64,000 bases of DNA from JBKQHQ01 sp052148715. GTDB lineage: Bacteria; Pseudomonadota; Alphaproteobacteria; Rhizobiales; Xanthobacteraceae. Location: the NCBI GenBank assembly GCA_052148715.1, contig JBKQHQ010000111.1, positions 1 to 64,000 of the forward strand, in the 5' to 3' direction. A program made the translations under genes and the position numbers. Every line of letters begins with the position of its first letter. Within the stretch, counting starts at the first letter, position 1. Shown piece by piece: positions 1-7,804 of the stretch. The notes beneath the pieces were generated by a model. The model made no database searches. It had not been told where the DNA came from and saw only the letters and a program-made list of their open reading frames with translations.

Positions 1-173
1 GGTCATGCCGCTTCGCTTGGACAACGCAAGCGTTGCCCACATGCCCACAGCCTCAACAGTAGCAGAAACAACAAAGGGCATTGATCGAAATTGACAAAAA
101 ATAACCCACACGACTTCGCGATGAAGCATTAAAGGATTGCCTTCATCTCTGAATCTCTCGGGATGCTAGCCGT

Positions 174-608
174 TCAGTGAGCCTGCGCCGTCAACGCGTT
201 CCAGGCGGCGAGAGAGTCCATGTAGTCTCTCCAGTGCGCGATCTTCCGGTTTTCGATCTTGATGATCGAGCAGAACCGATTGTTATACTTCGCGCCCGTT
301 GCGAGGATCGTCCCATGGACCTCGTATTCGATGACGACGACACGGCCGTCGTCTGTCTTGTGGACAACCAACTTATCGGCAGACTGAAGCGCGATGTTGT
401 CGACATAGCCCCTAAACGCGGCCATCAGGTCGGTCCGCCCCTTGATGACGCGAGGCCAACCGCGGACCTCGTAGAGGACCTCGTAGACGACGTCGTCGGT
501 GACGACGTCAAAGAAGTGCTCGCCATCGACGAGGTTGCCCAGTGCCCTTCGAACCAGATCGAAGTAAGGGGCGGCGGGTTCGTAGGCAGCGTATTTCGGA
601 TTCGGCAT
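174..608 (-). CDS. SnoaL-like / NTF2-fold polyketide-cyclase-type protein
   Basis: A 144-residue protein of the size and pattern of the SnoaL/ketosteroid-isomerase (NTF2-like) superfamily. An N-terminal helix region (YFDLVRRALGNL) is followed by alternating strands ending in a typical C-terminal strand pair (NRFCSIIKIENRKIAHWRDYMDS). Members of this fold bind small hydrophobic molecules; some are isomerases or cyclases, many are uncharacterised. The ATG at 608 is preceded on the minus strand by a GGAGAG ribosome-binding site, which supports this start. It stands alone, with no operon partner visible. The substrate cannot be inferred. Confidence 0.8.
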   Translation of the reverse strand: MPNPKYAAYEPAAPYFDLVRRALGNLVDGEHFFDVVTDDVVYEVLYEVRGWPRVIKGRTDLMAAFRGYVDNIALQSADKLVVHKTDDGRVVVIEYEVHGTILATGAKYNNRFCSIIKIENRKIAHWRDYMDSLAAWNALTAQAH

Positions 609-789
609 TCCGGACTCTCCATGCGCTTCGCAAGGTTGCTTACTAAAGGGTAGCTACATATAATTTGAAAGCTGATTTCGAGGAAGAAGGCACTTTAGGT
701 CCGCTCTGGTCGCGAGCAGCCGGGAGCGCCGAGCCGGAAACTGGGCGCGGTCGCGCGATCGCTTGGGCCTCGTTTTGGCCACGTGCTTC

Positions 790-1491
790 TCACGCTTGAT
801 CCGTACCTGTCGCCGCGGCCAGCATCGACAGCCCCCAACCGGGATGGCGAACGAGATAGAACATGAAGGCCAGAACGCAAACGATAATAAACAGGTAGGT
901 GGCAACGGCTGCGGTCAGGTTGACGAGCGACACGGGGATCACGACCGCGTCTCCTGCGATTGCAATGTCGCTAACGGCCGCTTTGAGGACGATGCCCTTG
1001 AAGTCGTCCTTGAAGCGATAGACAGGCCGCGCCGCCAGATAAGCCTTGATTCCCGCCGCCATCGCCTTGCCGGCTGCCGCCTCGATCCGCTCGCCGAGCC
1101 TCGTATCCTGTCGATCCATGCGCTGGGCGAGGCCGCCGCCCACAGCCTTGAGAGACTCGACCTTCACGTCGTCCGCATCGAAAAAGAGCTCTCCGCGCGC
1201 GCCGTCATAAACCGGTACGCCCCGGACAGAGGCCGTCGCCGCAAGGACCTGTCCGAGTGCGGCGGCACGAAGCTCGACGCGCAGCGCAATCCGGCCTTCT
1301 GCAATCGTTACGCCGGTTCGCTCGACGGTCACGCCCTTGAAATCCCGCGGGAGCTCGCGGTTGGCTCGCTCCTGGAGTTGCGTTGCGGTCAACACAATCG
1401 TTGTCTTGCCGAAGGCGCTCCACAGCGCGCCCACAAGGGCGAGCGTGCCGAGCGCCACGATGGCAATCCACGCAAGTCGTCGCTTGGTCAT
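790..1491 (-). CDS. Membrane-anchored DUF1439/YceB-like protein
   Basis: The protein begins MTKRRLAWIAIVALGTLALVG, a lysine/arginine-led signal anchor. The middle (LTATQLQERANRELPRDFKG, then alternating strands) resembles YceB/DUF1439 lipid-binding-like proteins, but no lipobox is present. A second hydrophobic segment (VATYLFIIVCVLAFMFYLV) lies close to the C-terminus, so it is probably held in the inner membrane at both ends with a periplasmic domain between. I chose the ATG at 1491 because the signal-anchor pattern starts there; an in-frame start at 1539 would add 16 unlikely residues. Family assignment is moderate, function unknown. Confidence 0.65.
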   Translation of the reverse strand: MTKRRLAWIAIVALGTLALVGALWSAFGKTTIVLTATQLQERANRELPRDFKGVTVERTGVTIAEGRIALRVELRAAALGQVLAATASVRGVPVYDGARGELFFDADDVKVESLKAVGGGLAQRMDRQDTRLGERIEAAAGKAMAAGIKAYLAARPVYRFKDDFKGIVLKAAVSDIAIAGDAVVIPVSLVNLTAAVATYLFIIVCVLAFMFYLVRHPGWGLSMLAAATGTDQA

Positions 1492-1643
1492 GCCGCGCTT
1501 ATACTTCAATCTGCCGCCGGGCGCAGACTCAATTGCCATCCCGGCAAGCGGGGTCTACGCGCAACAAAAATGGATCGGTAACGTTCGACAAGACCTGACA
1601 AGTATCGGCGGCGAGGCCGGACAGGCGGAAGCGAGTGGTTTCC

Positions 1644-1798
1644 TCAATCGTCCGCACTGAGCGATTTCAGCAGAGCCTTGGTGTTGCGATGGCGCTTAAG
1701 GCCTCCACGGCGCGCCTCCTTCATGGCTGCGATGGTTTCCTTGTTGGGACCAGCGGCTCGAGGGGCAGGGCCTTGTCCTTGGCGATGCGTACCATCAT
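1644..1798 (-). pseudogene. Frameshifted RelB-type antitoxin remnant
   Basis: Reading from ATG 1798 gives MMVRIAKDKALPLEPLV, the usual N-terminus of a RelB/DinJ-like antitoxin. The matching C-terminus (NKETIAAMKEARRGGLKRHR...LSADD, stop at 1644) lies in the other frame. One missing base in the CCC run at 1746-1748 separates the two; adding one C restores a 51-residue antitoxin. No RelE toxin follows in the next 100 bases. The gene is therefore a broken orphan, unless the deletion is a sequencing error. Directly upstream is a piece of a molybdenum hydroxylase gene. Confidence 0.6.
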
Positions 1799-1870
1799 GA
1801 GACGGAACTTTTATTAGATCGGCGATCACCCGGGCAAAGCTCGTCTCGTGCCCCTGTCCGGCCGGTCACG
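1799..1870 (-). pseudogene. Internal fragment of a molybdenum hydroxylase large-subunit gene
   Basis: About 70 bases closely match 8596-8665 inside the intact hydroxylase gene, in the same orientation. The translated piece (VIADLIKVPS) corresponds to VIADLLKVPVE of the intact protein. The match stops where the antitoxin remnant begins. It is the most distant of the hydroxylase fragments scattered between 1.8 and 4.9 kb, and the only one that does not come from the 3' end. Confidence 0.6.
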
Positions 1871-1878
1871 CGCCGCGC

Positions 1879-2298
1879 CTAACGACGGGACTCTTGCGGC
1901 GGATTCAATGCTTTGCGTACTGCCTCGGGGTCGCGGGCAATGACGGTGAGGTAGGCGCGCGCGGCCTGGTCCGGCTCGACCTTGCCCTGTTCCCAATCCC
2001 GCAAGGTGCCAAGCGGAATCTTGAAGCGGGCGGAAAACTCCTCCTGCGTGAGCCCAAGGGCTCGTCGCATGGATTTCACTTGCGGGACGCGCTTGAAGCG
2101 CGCCCGGCGCTCCGGCGTGATGGGAGGGTTGTCGGGATCGGCAAGTGCCGCGGCATTGATTTCCTCTTCGGTCATGGCGCGGAGGGCCGCCCAATCGGTC
2201 TGATCGGGAGGAAAGGCGCGGGTGGAGCCATCGGGCAACACCTCGACGAGGGTGCCGTCCTTAAGGCGTCTGGCTCTGATAGTATGCTCTTCGTTCAT
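1879..2298 (-). CDS. BrnA-like antitoxin with C-terminal XRE helix-turn-helix
   Basis: A 139-residue protein. The N-terminal part (RARRLKDGTLVEVLPDGSTR, then TDWAALRAMTEEEINAAALADPDNPP) matches the antitoxin part of BrnT/BrnA-like modules. The C-terminal third (ALGLTQEEFSARFKIPLGTL) is an XRE-type helix-turn-helix that would bind its own operator. ATG 2298 overlaps the end of a toxin-like reading frame, the usual arrangement for translational coupling of toxin and antitoxin. The toxin has lost its 5' half, so this is probably an orphan antitoxin that could still repress or neutralise related modules. Confidence 0.75.
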   Translation of the reverse strand: MNEEHTIRARRLKDGTLVEVLPDGSTRAFPPDQTDWAALRAMTEEEINAAALADPDNPPITPERRARFKRVPQVKSMRRALGLTQEEFSARFKIPLGTLRDWEQGKVEPDQAARAYLTVIARDPEAVRKALNPPQESRR

Positions 2299-2434
2299 CT
2301 GCGGTGGCCTTGCGCGCGGAGATGATGCGAGTTCGATCGCCGCGCTCGGTAAAAACAACTGTGACGAGTCGACCGTCTATCCTGCCGAGTGTCAAGTTTG
2401 TCAGGGGGCTCTCGAAACGGCGACCGCCCGGGGG
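2261..2434 (-). pseudogene. 5'-truncated BrnT-family toxin remnant
   Basis: The frame ending at the TAA at 2261 translates to GRLVTVVFTERGDRTRIISA followed by RKATADERRAYY. This is the characteristic C-terminal strand and RIISARKA motif of BrnT-like RNase toxins. It overlaps the antitoxin start, as in intact modules. Upstream, an in-frame TAG (2435-2437) closes the frame and no BrnT N-terminus is present, so over half the toxin is missing. The break lies near the next hydroxylase fragment. Confidence 0.55.
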
Positions 2435-2524
2435 CTAGTGGCCATCGGGTGGTTAATAATGACGGCCAGAGCCTCGGGGAGTCGGATGATCTCCGACATC
2501 TGTACACTTCCGATGGCGTCCGAG

Positions 2525-2806
2525 CTAACGCCGCTTCGCCCCCTGCATCGCCTTCCACACCGCCCACGGCGTCGCCGGCATGGTGATGTCGCGCACCCCG
2601 TAGTCGCGCAGCGCATCGACGATGCCGCTGATAATGACGGCCGGCGCCCCGGTGGTGCCGCCTTCGCCGCCGGCCTTGATGCCGAGCGGGTTGGTGGGGG
2701 AGAGCACCTCGACGATCTCGGTCGTGAACGACGGACCGCGGCATGGCGCAGTCGCGGCATGGCGCAGTCCATGAACGAGCCGGTGAGCGGCTGGCCGGTA
2801 TCGGGA
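2525..2806 (-). pseudogene. Duplicated 3' end of molybdenum hydroxylase gene, copy A
   Basis: This stretch matches the last ~280 bases of the intact hydroxylase gene (7805 onward) in the same orientation, ending at a stop codon in the equivalent place (2525-2527). It includes the conserved KAGGEGGTTGAP segment. The copy is damaged: at 2738-2769 a 16-base unit is present twice in tandem, replacing the region that encodes MPRSDKLPS in the intact gene. It carries more differences than copy B and looks older. Confidence 0.75.
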
Positions 2807-2874
2807 TTGATGGCGCAGGCCTGCAACCGGAGAGAGATATGGTAGCTTGGTACTTGTTACGAGGGAGGTTTGCC

Positions 2875-3687
2875 ATGAGGGCTTTCGCAGTCGGGCTGTG
2901 CAGCCTGCTGATTTCCACCGCCGCCATCGCCGATGACTTCTGTCGTGCGGCCCTCGCCAGCCTTGGCGCCGCGGCGCCTCCGAATGTCTACGTGCCGACG
3001 GATCCCGGGCTATCGCACTGGCGTGCGCTGAAGCAGACGGAGTCGGTCGCGGCTGACGTGATGCCAATGGTCTATCTGCGCCCAGGCAGTCATGCCGGCG
3101 CCGTCACCGTCAAGATCACCAAGACTGCTCTCACCGGCGAGGCCCCTGCCGCTACTGTCAACCTGCGCCGGCGCGACGATATCCAGCAGTGCGGAATAGA
3201 CAGCGCGACGCGGTTTTTTTGGTTCTGGCTTCCAAGTTCCTACGCTGACGGCGTTCAGGTTGGCGTCGACGAATACGTCCGCTATCACCGCACGCGAACG
3301 CCCAACGCCCGTTTGGAGCGCTTTCACATCCGCTATGTAGGACGGGGGCAAGCTTGCATTGCCACCAATGACCCGAGCAATGGCAACCGAGAGCAGTTCC
3401 TCTACGGCGAGGATCGACGTCCGGGGCCCCCGCTCATGGCGGTGGTGGAACGCACGGGCTTGTCCTCAACTGCATTTGCGGACCCGAGCACCAAGTTTCT
3501 GAGGAACGCAGCGTTCGCCGAAACGCAGATCGCTGTCTATCCGGCGGCCGACGGCTGCGCCAGCTTCGACTTCCGGTCGGCGGGCCCGGGCTCATACCAG
3601 CTACGGCTGAACGACCTCGAGCAGCGGGACGTTCACGGCCGCCGGCCTGGGCAAGAGCTTGAACGAAAGCTCGTCGTCGGGCAGTGA
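2875..3687 (+). CDS. Secreted protein of unknown function
   Basis: A 270-residue protein that begins MRAFAVGLCSLLISTAAIAD, a clear Sec signal peptide with probable cleavage after AIA. The mature part is rich in short strands, with five cysteines that could form disulfides. I do not recognise a family. ATG 2875 has a GAGGGAGG ribosome-binding site 6 bases upstream; longer in-frame starts lack this and run into the hydroxylase fragment. A membrane-protein gene begins 16 bases after the stop, so the two are probably co-transcribed. Both sit between hydroxylase 3'-end copies A and B. Confidence 0.75.
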   Translation: MRAFAVGLCSLLISTAAIADDFCRAALASLGAAAPPNVYVPTDPGLSHWRALKQTESVAADVMPMVYLRPGSHAGAVTVKITKTALTGEAPAATVNLRRRDDIQQCGIDSATRFFWFWLPSSYADGVQVGVDEYVRYHRTRTPNARLERFHIRYVGRGQACIATNDPSNGNREQFLYGEDRRPGPPLMAVVERTGLSSTAFADPSTKFLRNAAFAETQIAVYPAADGCASFDFRSAGPGSYQLRLNDLEQRDVHGRRPGQELERKLVVGQ

Positions 3688-3703
3688 GCAGCCCGTGTCA
3701 GCC

Positions 3704-4399
3704 ATGGTAAAGGATCTGATCATCGACACGATTGAGACGATCGTCGGCGGCTATCGTCGGATACTCGATTGCACAATCGTTCCGCCGAGCCGAATGAAGA
3801 ACCTCAAGGACCACCCCAAGCTCAACGTCGGATCGCTGCTGTTCGCCACGGTCCTGCTGATGTTCGCTCGCGCGTTCGCCGGCCGCCCGGCAAATCTCCT
3901 TGACTCGTTCCTACTAAACCTTGGGATCGCGTTCATCTCGATCTTCCTCTTGTTCATCATTCCTACCGTCGTTATACTTTTAATCAAAGCGGACATGGCG
4001 TCCAGCCCGGCGTCGACTCCCGACATCCCCGAACCAACGGCGCCTGCGGAAGCCCTGGCGGACAAGCTGTCGTCCATCGGCATCTTCATCTGGCTCGTCA
4101 GCTTGATCCTGTTCATCCTCGATCACCTGATCGGATTCGTGAGCGCTGGCGGCGGACTCGTCGTCTGGCTCGGCCGAGCCATCGGCGATGAGCACACCGT
4201 CGAGATCGTGACGGTGCTGGTCTATACGGCGGTCGCGGCTGTGATTCTGCTGGTGCGCTCGTTCCGAAGCACTAGGCTACCACGCTGGCAGCGGGGCGAC
4301 TGGGTGAAGGCGCTCGCGAGCATCCTTGTCCTTGGCGGCATGAATGCCGTTCTGATGTATCTGTTGATCTACGTAATCCAGCCCGATCTCCATCAATGA
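3704..4399 (+). CDS. Multi-pass inner-membrane protein, unknown family
   Basis: The protein has about five hydrophobic segments, for example SLLFATVLLMFARAF, IAFISIFLLFIIPTVVILLI, IFIWLVSLILFILDHLIGF, VLVYTAVAAVILLV and ILVLGGMNAVLMYLLIYVI, with a Pro/Ala-rich cytosolic or periplasmic loop between the second and third. The layout recalls Yip1-like small membrane proteins, but no motif confirms that. ATG 3704 lies 16 bases after the stop of the secreted protein gene; a TTG at 3659 would overlap that gene by 29 bases. The pairing suggests the two act together at the envelope. Confidence 0.65.
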   Translation: MVKDLIIDTIETIVGGYRRILDCTIVPPSRMKNLKDHPKLNVGSLLFATVLLMFARAFAGRPANLLDSFLLNLGIAFISIFLLFIIPTVVILLIKADMASSPASTPDIPEPTAPAEALADKLSSIGIFIWLVSLILFILDHLIGFVSAGGGLVVWLGRAIGDEHTVEIVTVLVYTAVAAVILLVRSFRSTRLPRWQRGDWVKALASILVLGGMNAVLMYLLIYVIQPDLHQ

Positions 4400-4475
4400 T
4401 TCTTCCACGCGGGTCGCGCGCGGGCGCTCGGCCATGAATCACTGGGCGTCGTGTGCGCACGCCGCATGCTCGCCC

Positions 4476-4858
4476 TTAGCGCCCCTTCGCCTCCCGCATC
4501 GCCTTCCACACCGCCCACGGCGTCGCCGGCATCGTGATGTCGCGCACCCCGTAGTCGCGCAGCGCATCGACGATGCCGCTGATGATCACCGCCGGCGCCC
4601 CGGTGGTGCCGCCTTCGCCGCCGGCCTTGATGCCGAGCGGGTTGGTGGGGGAGAGCACCTCGACGATCTCGGTCGTGAACGACGGCAGTTTGTCGGAGCG
4701 CGGCACGCCGTAGTCCATGAACGAGCCGGTGAGCGGCTGGCCGGTGTCGGGATCGACGTAAAACTGCTCCCATAGGGCCTGGCCGACGCCCTGGACGATG
4801 GCGCCGTGGGTCTGGCCGTGCACGATCAGGGGATTGATGCAGCGGCCGACGTCGTCAA
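4476..4858 (-). pseudogene. Duplicated 3' end of molybdenum hydroxylase gene, copy B
   Basis: Nearly identical by eye to the last ~380 bases of the intact gene (7807-8187), with a stop codon at the same place. Similarity ends abruptly at both edges: at the stop codon on one side, and at the VDDVGRCINPL codons on the other. It still encodes an open frame, but lacks all the N-terminal substrate and cofactor domains. It separates the secreted/membrane pair (2875-4399) from the HTH/FGE-like pair (5374-7624). Confidence 0.85.
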
Positions 4859-4968
4859 CGACCATCGTCGCCTGTGGCTGTCGGCGGCGCCGGCTTCCAG
4901 CCGGCGGTATCCGAATCAAAAGGGCGGGGTGCGGCGGTTCACCCGTCTGCCTGCCCCGGACCTTGGCA

Positions 4969-5184
4969 TCAGGGGCCCTCATTTGACCCCGTACCGCGGT
5001 GCCAGAGCGCTGCCGCGATCTCGACGAGCGCTACGCCCAGCACTAGGCCGATTCCGATGCACACCAGTGGCGGGATGCTCGGCGCAAGGTACTGCAGGAA
5101 CAGTCGCAACACCTCGCCGCAAACGTGCGCAAGCAGCGCGCGGGCGAGGGCGATGAGTAGTACGATGAGAAAGTAGCGGGTCAT
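4969..5184 (-). CDS. Small two-segment membrane protein
   Basis: A 71-residue protein starting MTRYFLIVLLIALARALLAH, followed by a second hydrophobic stretch (IPPLVCIGIGLVLGVALVEI). It is probably a small inner-membrane protein of unknown role. I chose ATG 5184 because GGAGAC lies 6 bases upstream; ATG 5196 is also possible. The start region is embedded in a perfect 12-bp inverted repeat, so initiation could be controlled by mRNA folding or by a bound repressor. Confidence 0.5.
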   Translation of the reverse strand: MTRYFLIVLLIALARALLAHVCGEVLRLFLQYLAPSIPPLVCIGIGLVLGVALVEIAAALWHRGTGSNEGP

Positions 5185-5214
5185 CCGTGTCTCCATGGTT
5201 CGTGGAGACACGGA
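5184..5214. promoter_or_regulatory. Perfect 12-bp inverted repeat over a translation start
   Basis: TCCGTGTCTCCA (5184-5195) and its exact complement (5203-5214) flank a 7-base loop. On the minus strand the hairpin holds the ribosome-binding GGAGAC and both possible start codons of the small membrane protein. This could be a translation-controlling hairpin or an operator. Confidence 0.5.
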
Positions 5215-5373
5215 AATGCGGCCATAACAACGCTTGTCCGCAAACACAGAACAGCGACAACTATTGACACATACGTCGCTGTTCGCCAATCGCCACAGGG
5301 CGATATCGTTTGGGCCTTATTGGCGCGTTATCGTTCAATTGTCGCGAACCTATGATTGACGCGGTAGGTCGCT

Positions 5374-6441
5374 GTGGGGTTTCCTTACGTGCGAGGCAGA
5401 GTCGCTCGTTTCAGGCAGAGCACCGCGATGGGCCATGTTGGGGACGACGGAGACGGTGGTTCTGCGCTGAGTCGCATCATCCACTATCTTGCGTACAAAA
5501 GGATTCCGCAACGAGTCGCTGTACGAAACCTCAAGAATGGGTTTAAACACCGTACCGATGCTCGACGGTACGAAAAGACGGACATCACCTCGAAAAATCA
5601 GTTTGCCGCTGCATTGGGGTATCGCAGCATTGCGAGCCTGTACCCTCAGAGCCAGAGGCTGACGACCGAGACAGAGCAGGCGATCAGGGAGCTCTACAGC
5701 ATCGAAGAGAATAGCGAATGCTGGAGACGCTTTTGCGAATATGACATCCAAGGTTTTGTCGACGCGTATGAGCTGTTGCATCGGGACAATATTGCTGAAA
5801 CGGTTCCGCCTAACCGCACTGAGCTTGTGGAGCTGCAATGGGACGCGTCGGCCGAGGTCAAGGGCACGACGACGCGATATGCATCTCTTGAGCTGCGTAC
5901 CGGACAACGGCCCGCCGATGCCGTCCCTGGTCAAATTCATCTCGGCTTCGATTTGCATTGCCCCTTGGATCAGACCGACAAGATGGTGACCGGTCTCAAG
6001 CGCTGCTTTCTAACCTTTGACTGCGGGGGTGGCCACACCGGCCCCCTAACGACGCGCACGGGAAATGGTGGTGGGGTCGAGTTCGACCGCGCACGCTTTT
6101 CGACCTACGGCACGAGCATCACCGAGCCGGTCTGGGAAATCGTCGCAATCGGTCCCGGCGTGATCGACAAGGTGGAGTCGGTCCCCGCGACATTTATCTG
6201 CATCGACAATCTGAAGCCCGGCAGTGTCGTCAAAGCCAGGATTCGCGCGTCCGTGAAGGACATACTGACGACGTTCGTGGTGCCGGAGGGCGCGGTTCAG
6301 AGCGCCGCAAAGCGCATGATCAAGGCGCGTCTTCACCGGCTTGGTATTGTCGGCGGCGAGGACGGCGAGGCCGATCTCGCGACGAACGAGATCAAGCTGA
6401 TGGGCAAGCCGCACGCGACCAAGCCCGAATCGAAGGGCTGA
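5374..6441 (+). CDS. Unknown protein with putative N-terminal HTH, paired with FGE-like protein
   Basis: A 355-residue protein of no family I recognise. Residues ~70-110 (TSKNQFAAALGYRSIASLYP...TTETEQAIREL) look like a helix-turn-helix in which a recognition helix follows GYRS. The remainder is a mixed strand-rich region including FLTFDCGGGHTGPLTTRTG and a C-terminal helical tail. There is no signal peptide, so it is probably cytosolic. GTG 5374 has GGTAGG 5 bases upstream; ATG 5428 is an alternative. The stop lies 4 bases before the next ATG, so the pair forms a tight operon. It may be a regulator or sensor for its partner. Confidence 0.65.
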   Translation: MGFPYVRGRVARFRQSTAMGHVGDDGDGGSALSRIIHYLAYKRIPQRVAVRNLKNGFKHRTDARRYEKTDITSKNQFAAALGYRSIASLYPQSQRLTTETEQAIRELYSIEENSECWRRFCEYDIQGFVDAYELLHRDNIAETVPPNRTELVELQWDASAEVKGTTTRYASLELRTGQRPADAVPGQIHLGFDLHCPLDQTDKMVTGLKRCFLTFDCGGGHTGPLTTRTGNGGGVEFDRARFSTYGTSITEPVWEIVAIGPGVIDKVESVPATFICIDNLKPGSVVKARIRASVKDILTTFVVPEGAVQSAAKRMIKARLHRLGIVGGEDGEADLATNEIKLMGKPHATKPESKG

Positions 6442-6445
6442 CGCC

Positions 6446-7624
6446 ATGGCATTGTCACGTCTTGAGATAGAGGATCGCTGCTACCTCATAGACGAGGAGA
6501 AGACCGACGACTTCGCGGCGCTCGTACGGATTGCGGGCCTCGACAAGACACGGAACTTGCGCGGCGCCGATTGGTCCGACGTGTCATTTCGCAATACCGA
6601 CCTTCGAGGGTTCGATTTCACCGCAGCCCGACTCCACAACTGCGACTTCACCGGCGCAAGGATTGCCGGCGCACGCTTCGCCCAGGCGGAGCTCGGCGCG
6701 GTGTTGCACCGCGGGCGTGACAACCCGCGCGAGCCGGCGCGGATGACAGCCATCGCAAACTTGCGCGCAGCGGCGGACTGGGCGGAGTACGCAGCATCGT
6801 TTGCTGACTCGAAGCGATGGAAGCAGCCGGCCGAATTGTACTATCCAAGCCACTTGCCCGTCGGCGCAATCTTCAGCGATGCGCCCGGCCTCGCTCCGGA
6901 GATGGTGGTCATTCCGGCGGGAACGTTTCTCATGGGATCGCCCGACGGTAGCGGTGGCGACAACGGCGACCAGACCGAGGAAGGTCGCTACCCCGATGAG
7001 GGACCGCGCCAGCGGATCGTCTTCGATCGCCCGTTTGCCATCGGCCGCTTCGCGGTGACCATCGCTGAGCTTCGGGCCTTCCCCGCCACCAAAAAGCGTG
7101 GCCGCGCCGGTCAACAAGGGGCAAAGCTGCACGATTTGCCTGCGGTCGATATAAGCTGGTCGGATGCGGTCGCCTATTGCGAAGGGCTCAACGCCAAGCT
7201 GGGCCTACCGCCGGGTACTTATCGACTGCCATCGGAGGCGGAGTGGGAGTATTGCGCAAGGGCGGGGACGGACGGGCCTTTCTGGTGGGAGGGACCGATC
7301 TCTGCTGAAAGGGCCAACTTCCAGTCGAAAGGCGCCGTGCCCGTTCAAACCTACGCCCCAAATCCTTGGGGGCTCTATCAGGTGCATGGGAATGTCTGGG
7401 AATGGTGCGAGGATGACTTCGAGGCTACGCTCGCCGGCATTCCAGCCGATGGTTCGGCCAGAGGTCGGAAAGCACGTGCATCTTCTCGCGTTCTGCGCGG
7501 CGGTTCCTGGGTCGGCAATCCACGGGACCTCCGCTCAGCCATCCGCGACAGGATCGAGCCCGTCAACCGCCTCGACGTTGTCGGCTTCCGTGTTGCCAGA
7601 ACGCTCTTACCTCCTGCGCCTTAG
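6446..7624 (+). CDS. Pentapeptide-repeat plus FGE-sulfatase-like (SUMF1 fold) protein
   Basis: A 392-residue two-part protein. Residues ~35-90 are pentapeptide repeats (NLRGADWSDVSFRNTDLRGF and on), which fold as a right-handed beta-helix. From ~150 on is a formylglycine-generating-enzyme-like domain with the usual landmarks PEMVVIPAGTFLMGS, YRLPSEAEWEYCARAG, NPWGLYQVHGNVWEW, VLRGGSW and GFRVAR. The two cysteines that active FGE enzymes carry just after RGGSW are absent (SWVGNPRDLRSA), so it is unlikely to make formylglycine. It is more likely a C-type-lectin-like binding module, as in bacterial conflict and ergothioneine-related proteins. A terminator follows. Confidence 0.85.
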   Translation: MALSRLEIEDRCYLIDEEKTDDFAALVRIAGLDKTRNLRGADWSDVSFRNTDLRGFDFTAARLHNCDFTGARIAGARFAQAELGAVLHRGRDNPREPARMTAIANLRAAADWAEYAASFADSKRWKQPAELYYPSHLPVGAIFSDAPGLAPEMVVIPAGTFLMGSPDGSGGDNGDQTEEGRYPDEGPRQRIVFDRPFAIGRFAVTIAELRAFPATKKRGRAGQQGAKLHDLPAVDISWSDAVAYCEGLNAKLGLPPGTYRLPSEAEWEYCARAGTDGPFWWEGPISAERANFQSKGAVPVQTYAPNPWGLYQVHGNVWEWCEDDFEATLAGIPADGSARGRKARASSRVLRGGSWVGNPRDLRSAIRDRIEPVNRLDVVGFRVARTLLPPAP

Positions 7625-7649
7625 CCTCCTTACGTCTTGAGCAGGGCGC

Positions 7650-7699
7650 TTGGGCTGGGCCGCAGCCCAAATCATCCCCGCCGAAGGCGGGTCTTTTTT
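7650..7699 (+). terminator. Rho-independent terminator after the HTH/FGE-like operon
   Basis: Two hairpins stand in a row. TTGGGCT/AGCCCAA is at 7650-7656 and 7664-7670. CCCGCC-GAA-GGCGGG is at 7677-7691, followed by TCTTTTTT. The second has the form of an intrinsic terminator on the plus strand, 50 bases after the stop codon. Confidence 0.8.
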
Positions 7700-7804
7700 G
7701 GTGCCAGGTGTGAGCTGTTCTTTACGAAAGGGCCGGTTTCCGTCGGCTCATCAACGTGCGCATTATGAATAACTATTCCAACCGGGGTCATGACGGATTC
7801 CGTC

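Noticed and set aside
1..173. Possible gene or regulatory RNA at the left edge
   Set aside because: Only a short CAACGC/GCGTTG inverted pair is visible, and there is no open frame or known RNA motif.
6446..7624. Possible diversity-generating retroelement target (FGE/C-lectin fold with a GFRVAR end)
   Set aside because: No reverse transcriptase, template repeat or IMH-like element is seen nearby. The C-terminus is equally typical of ordinary FGE-like proteins.
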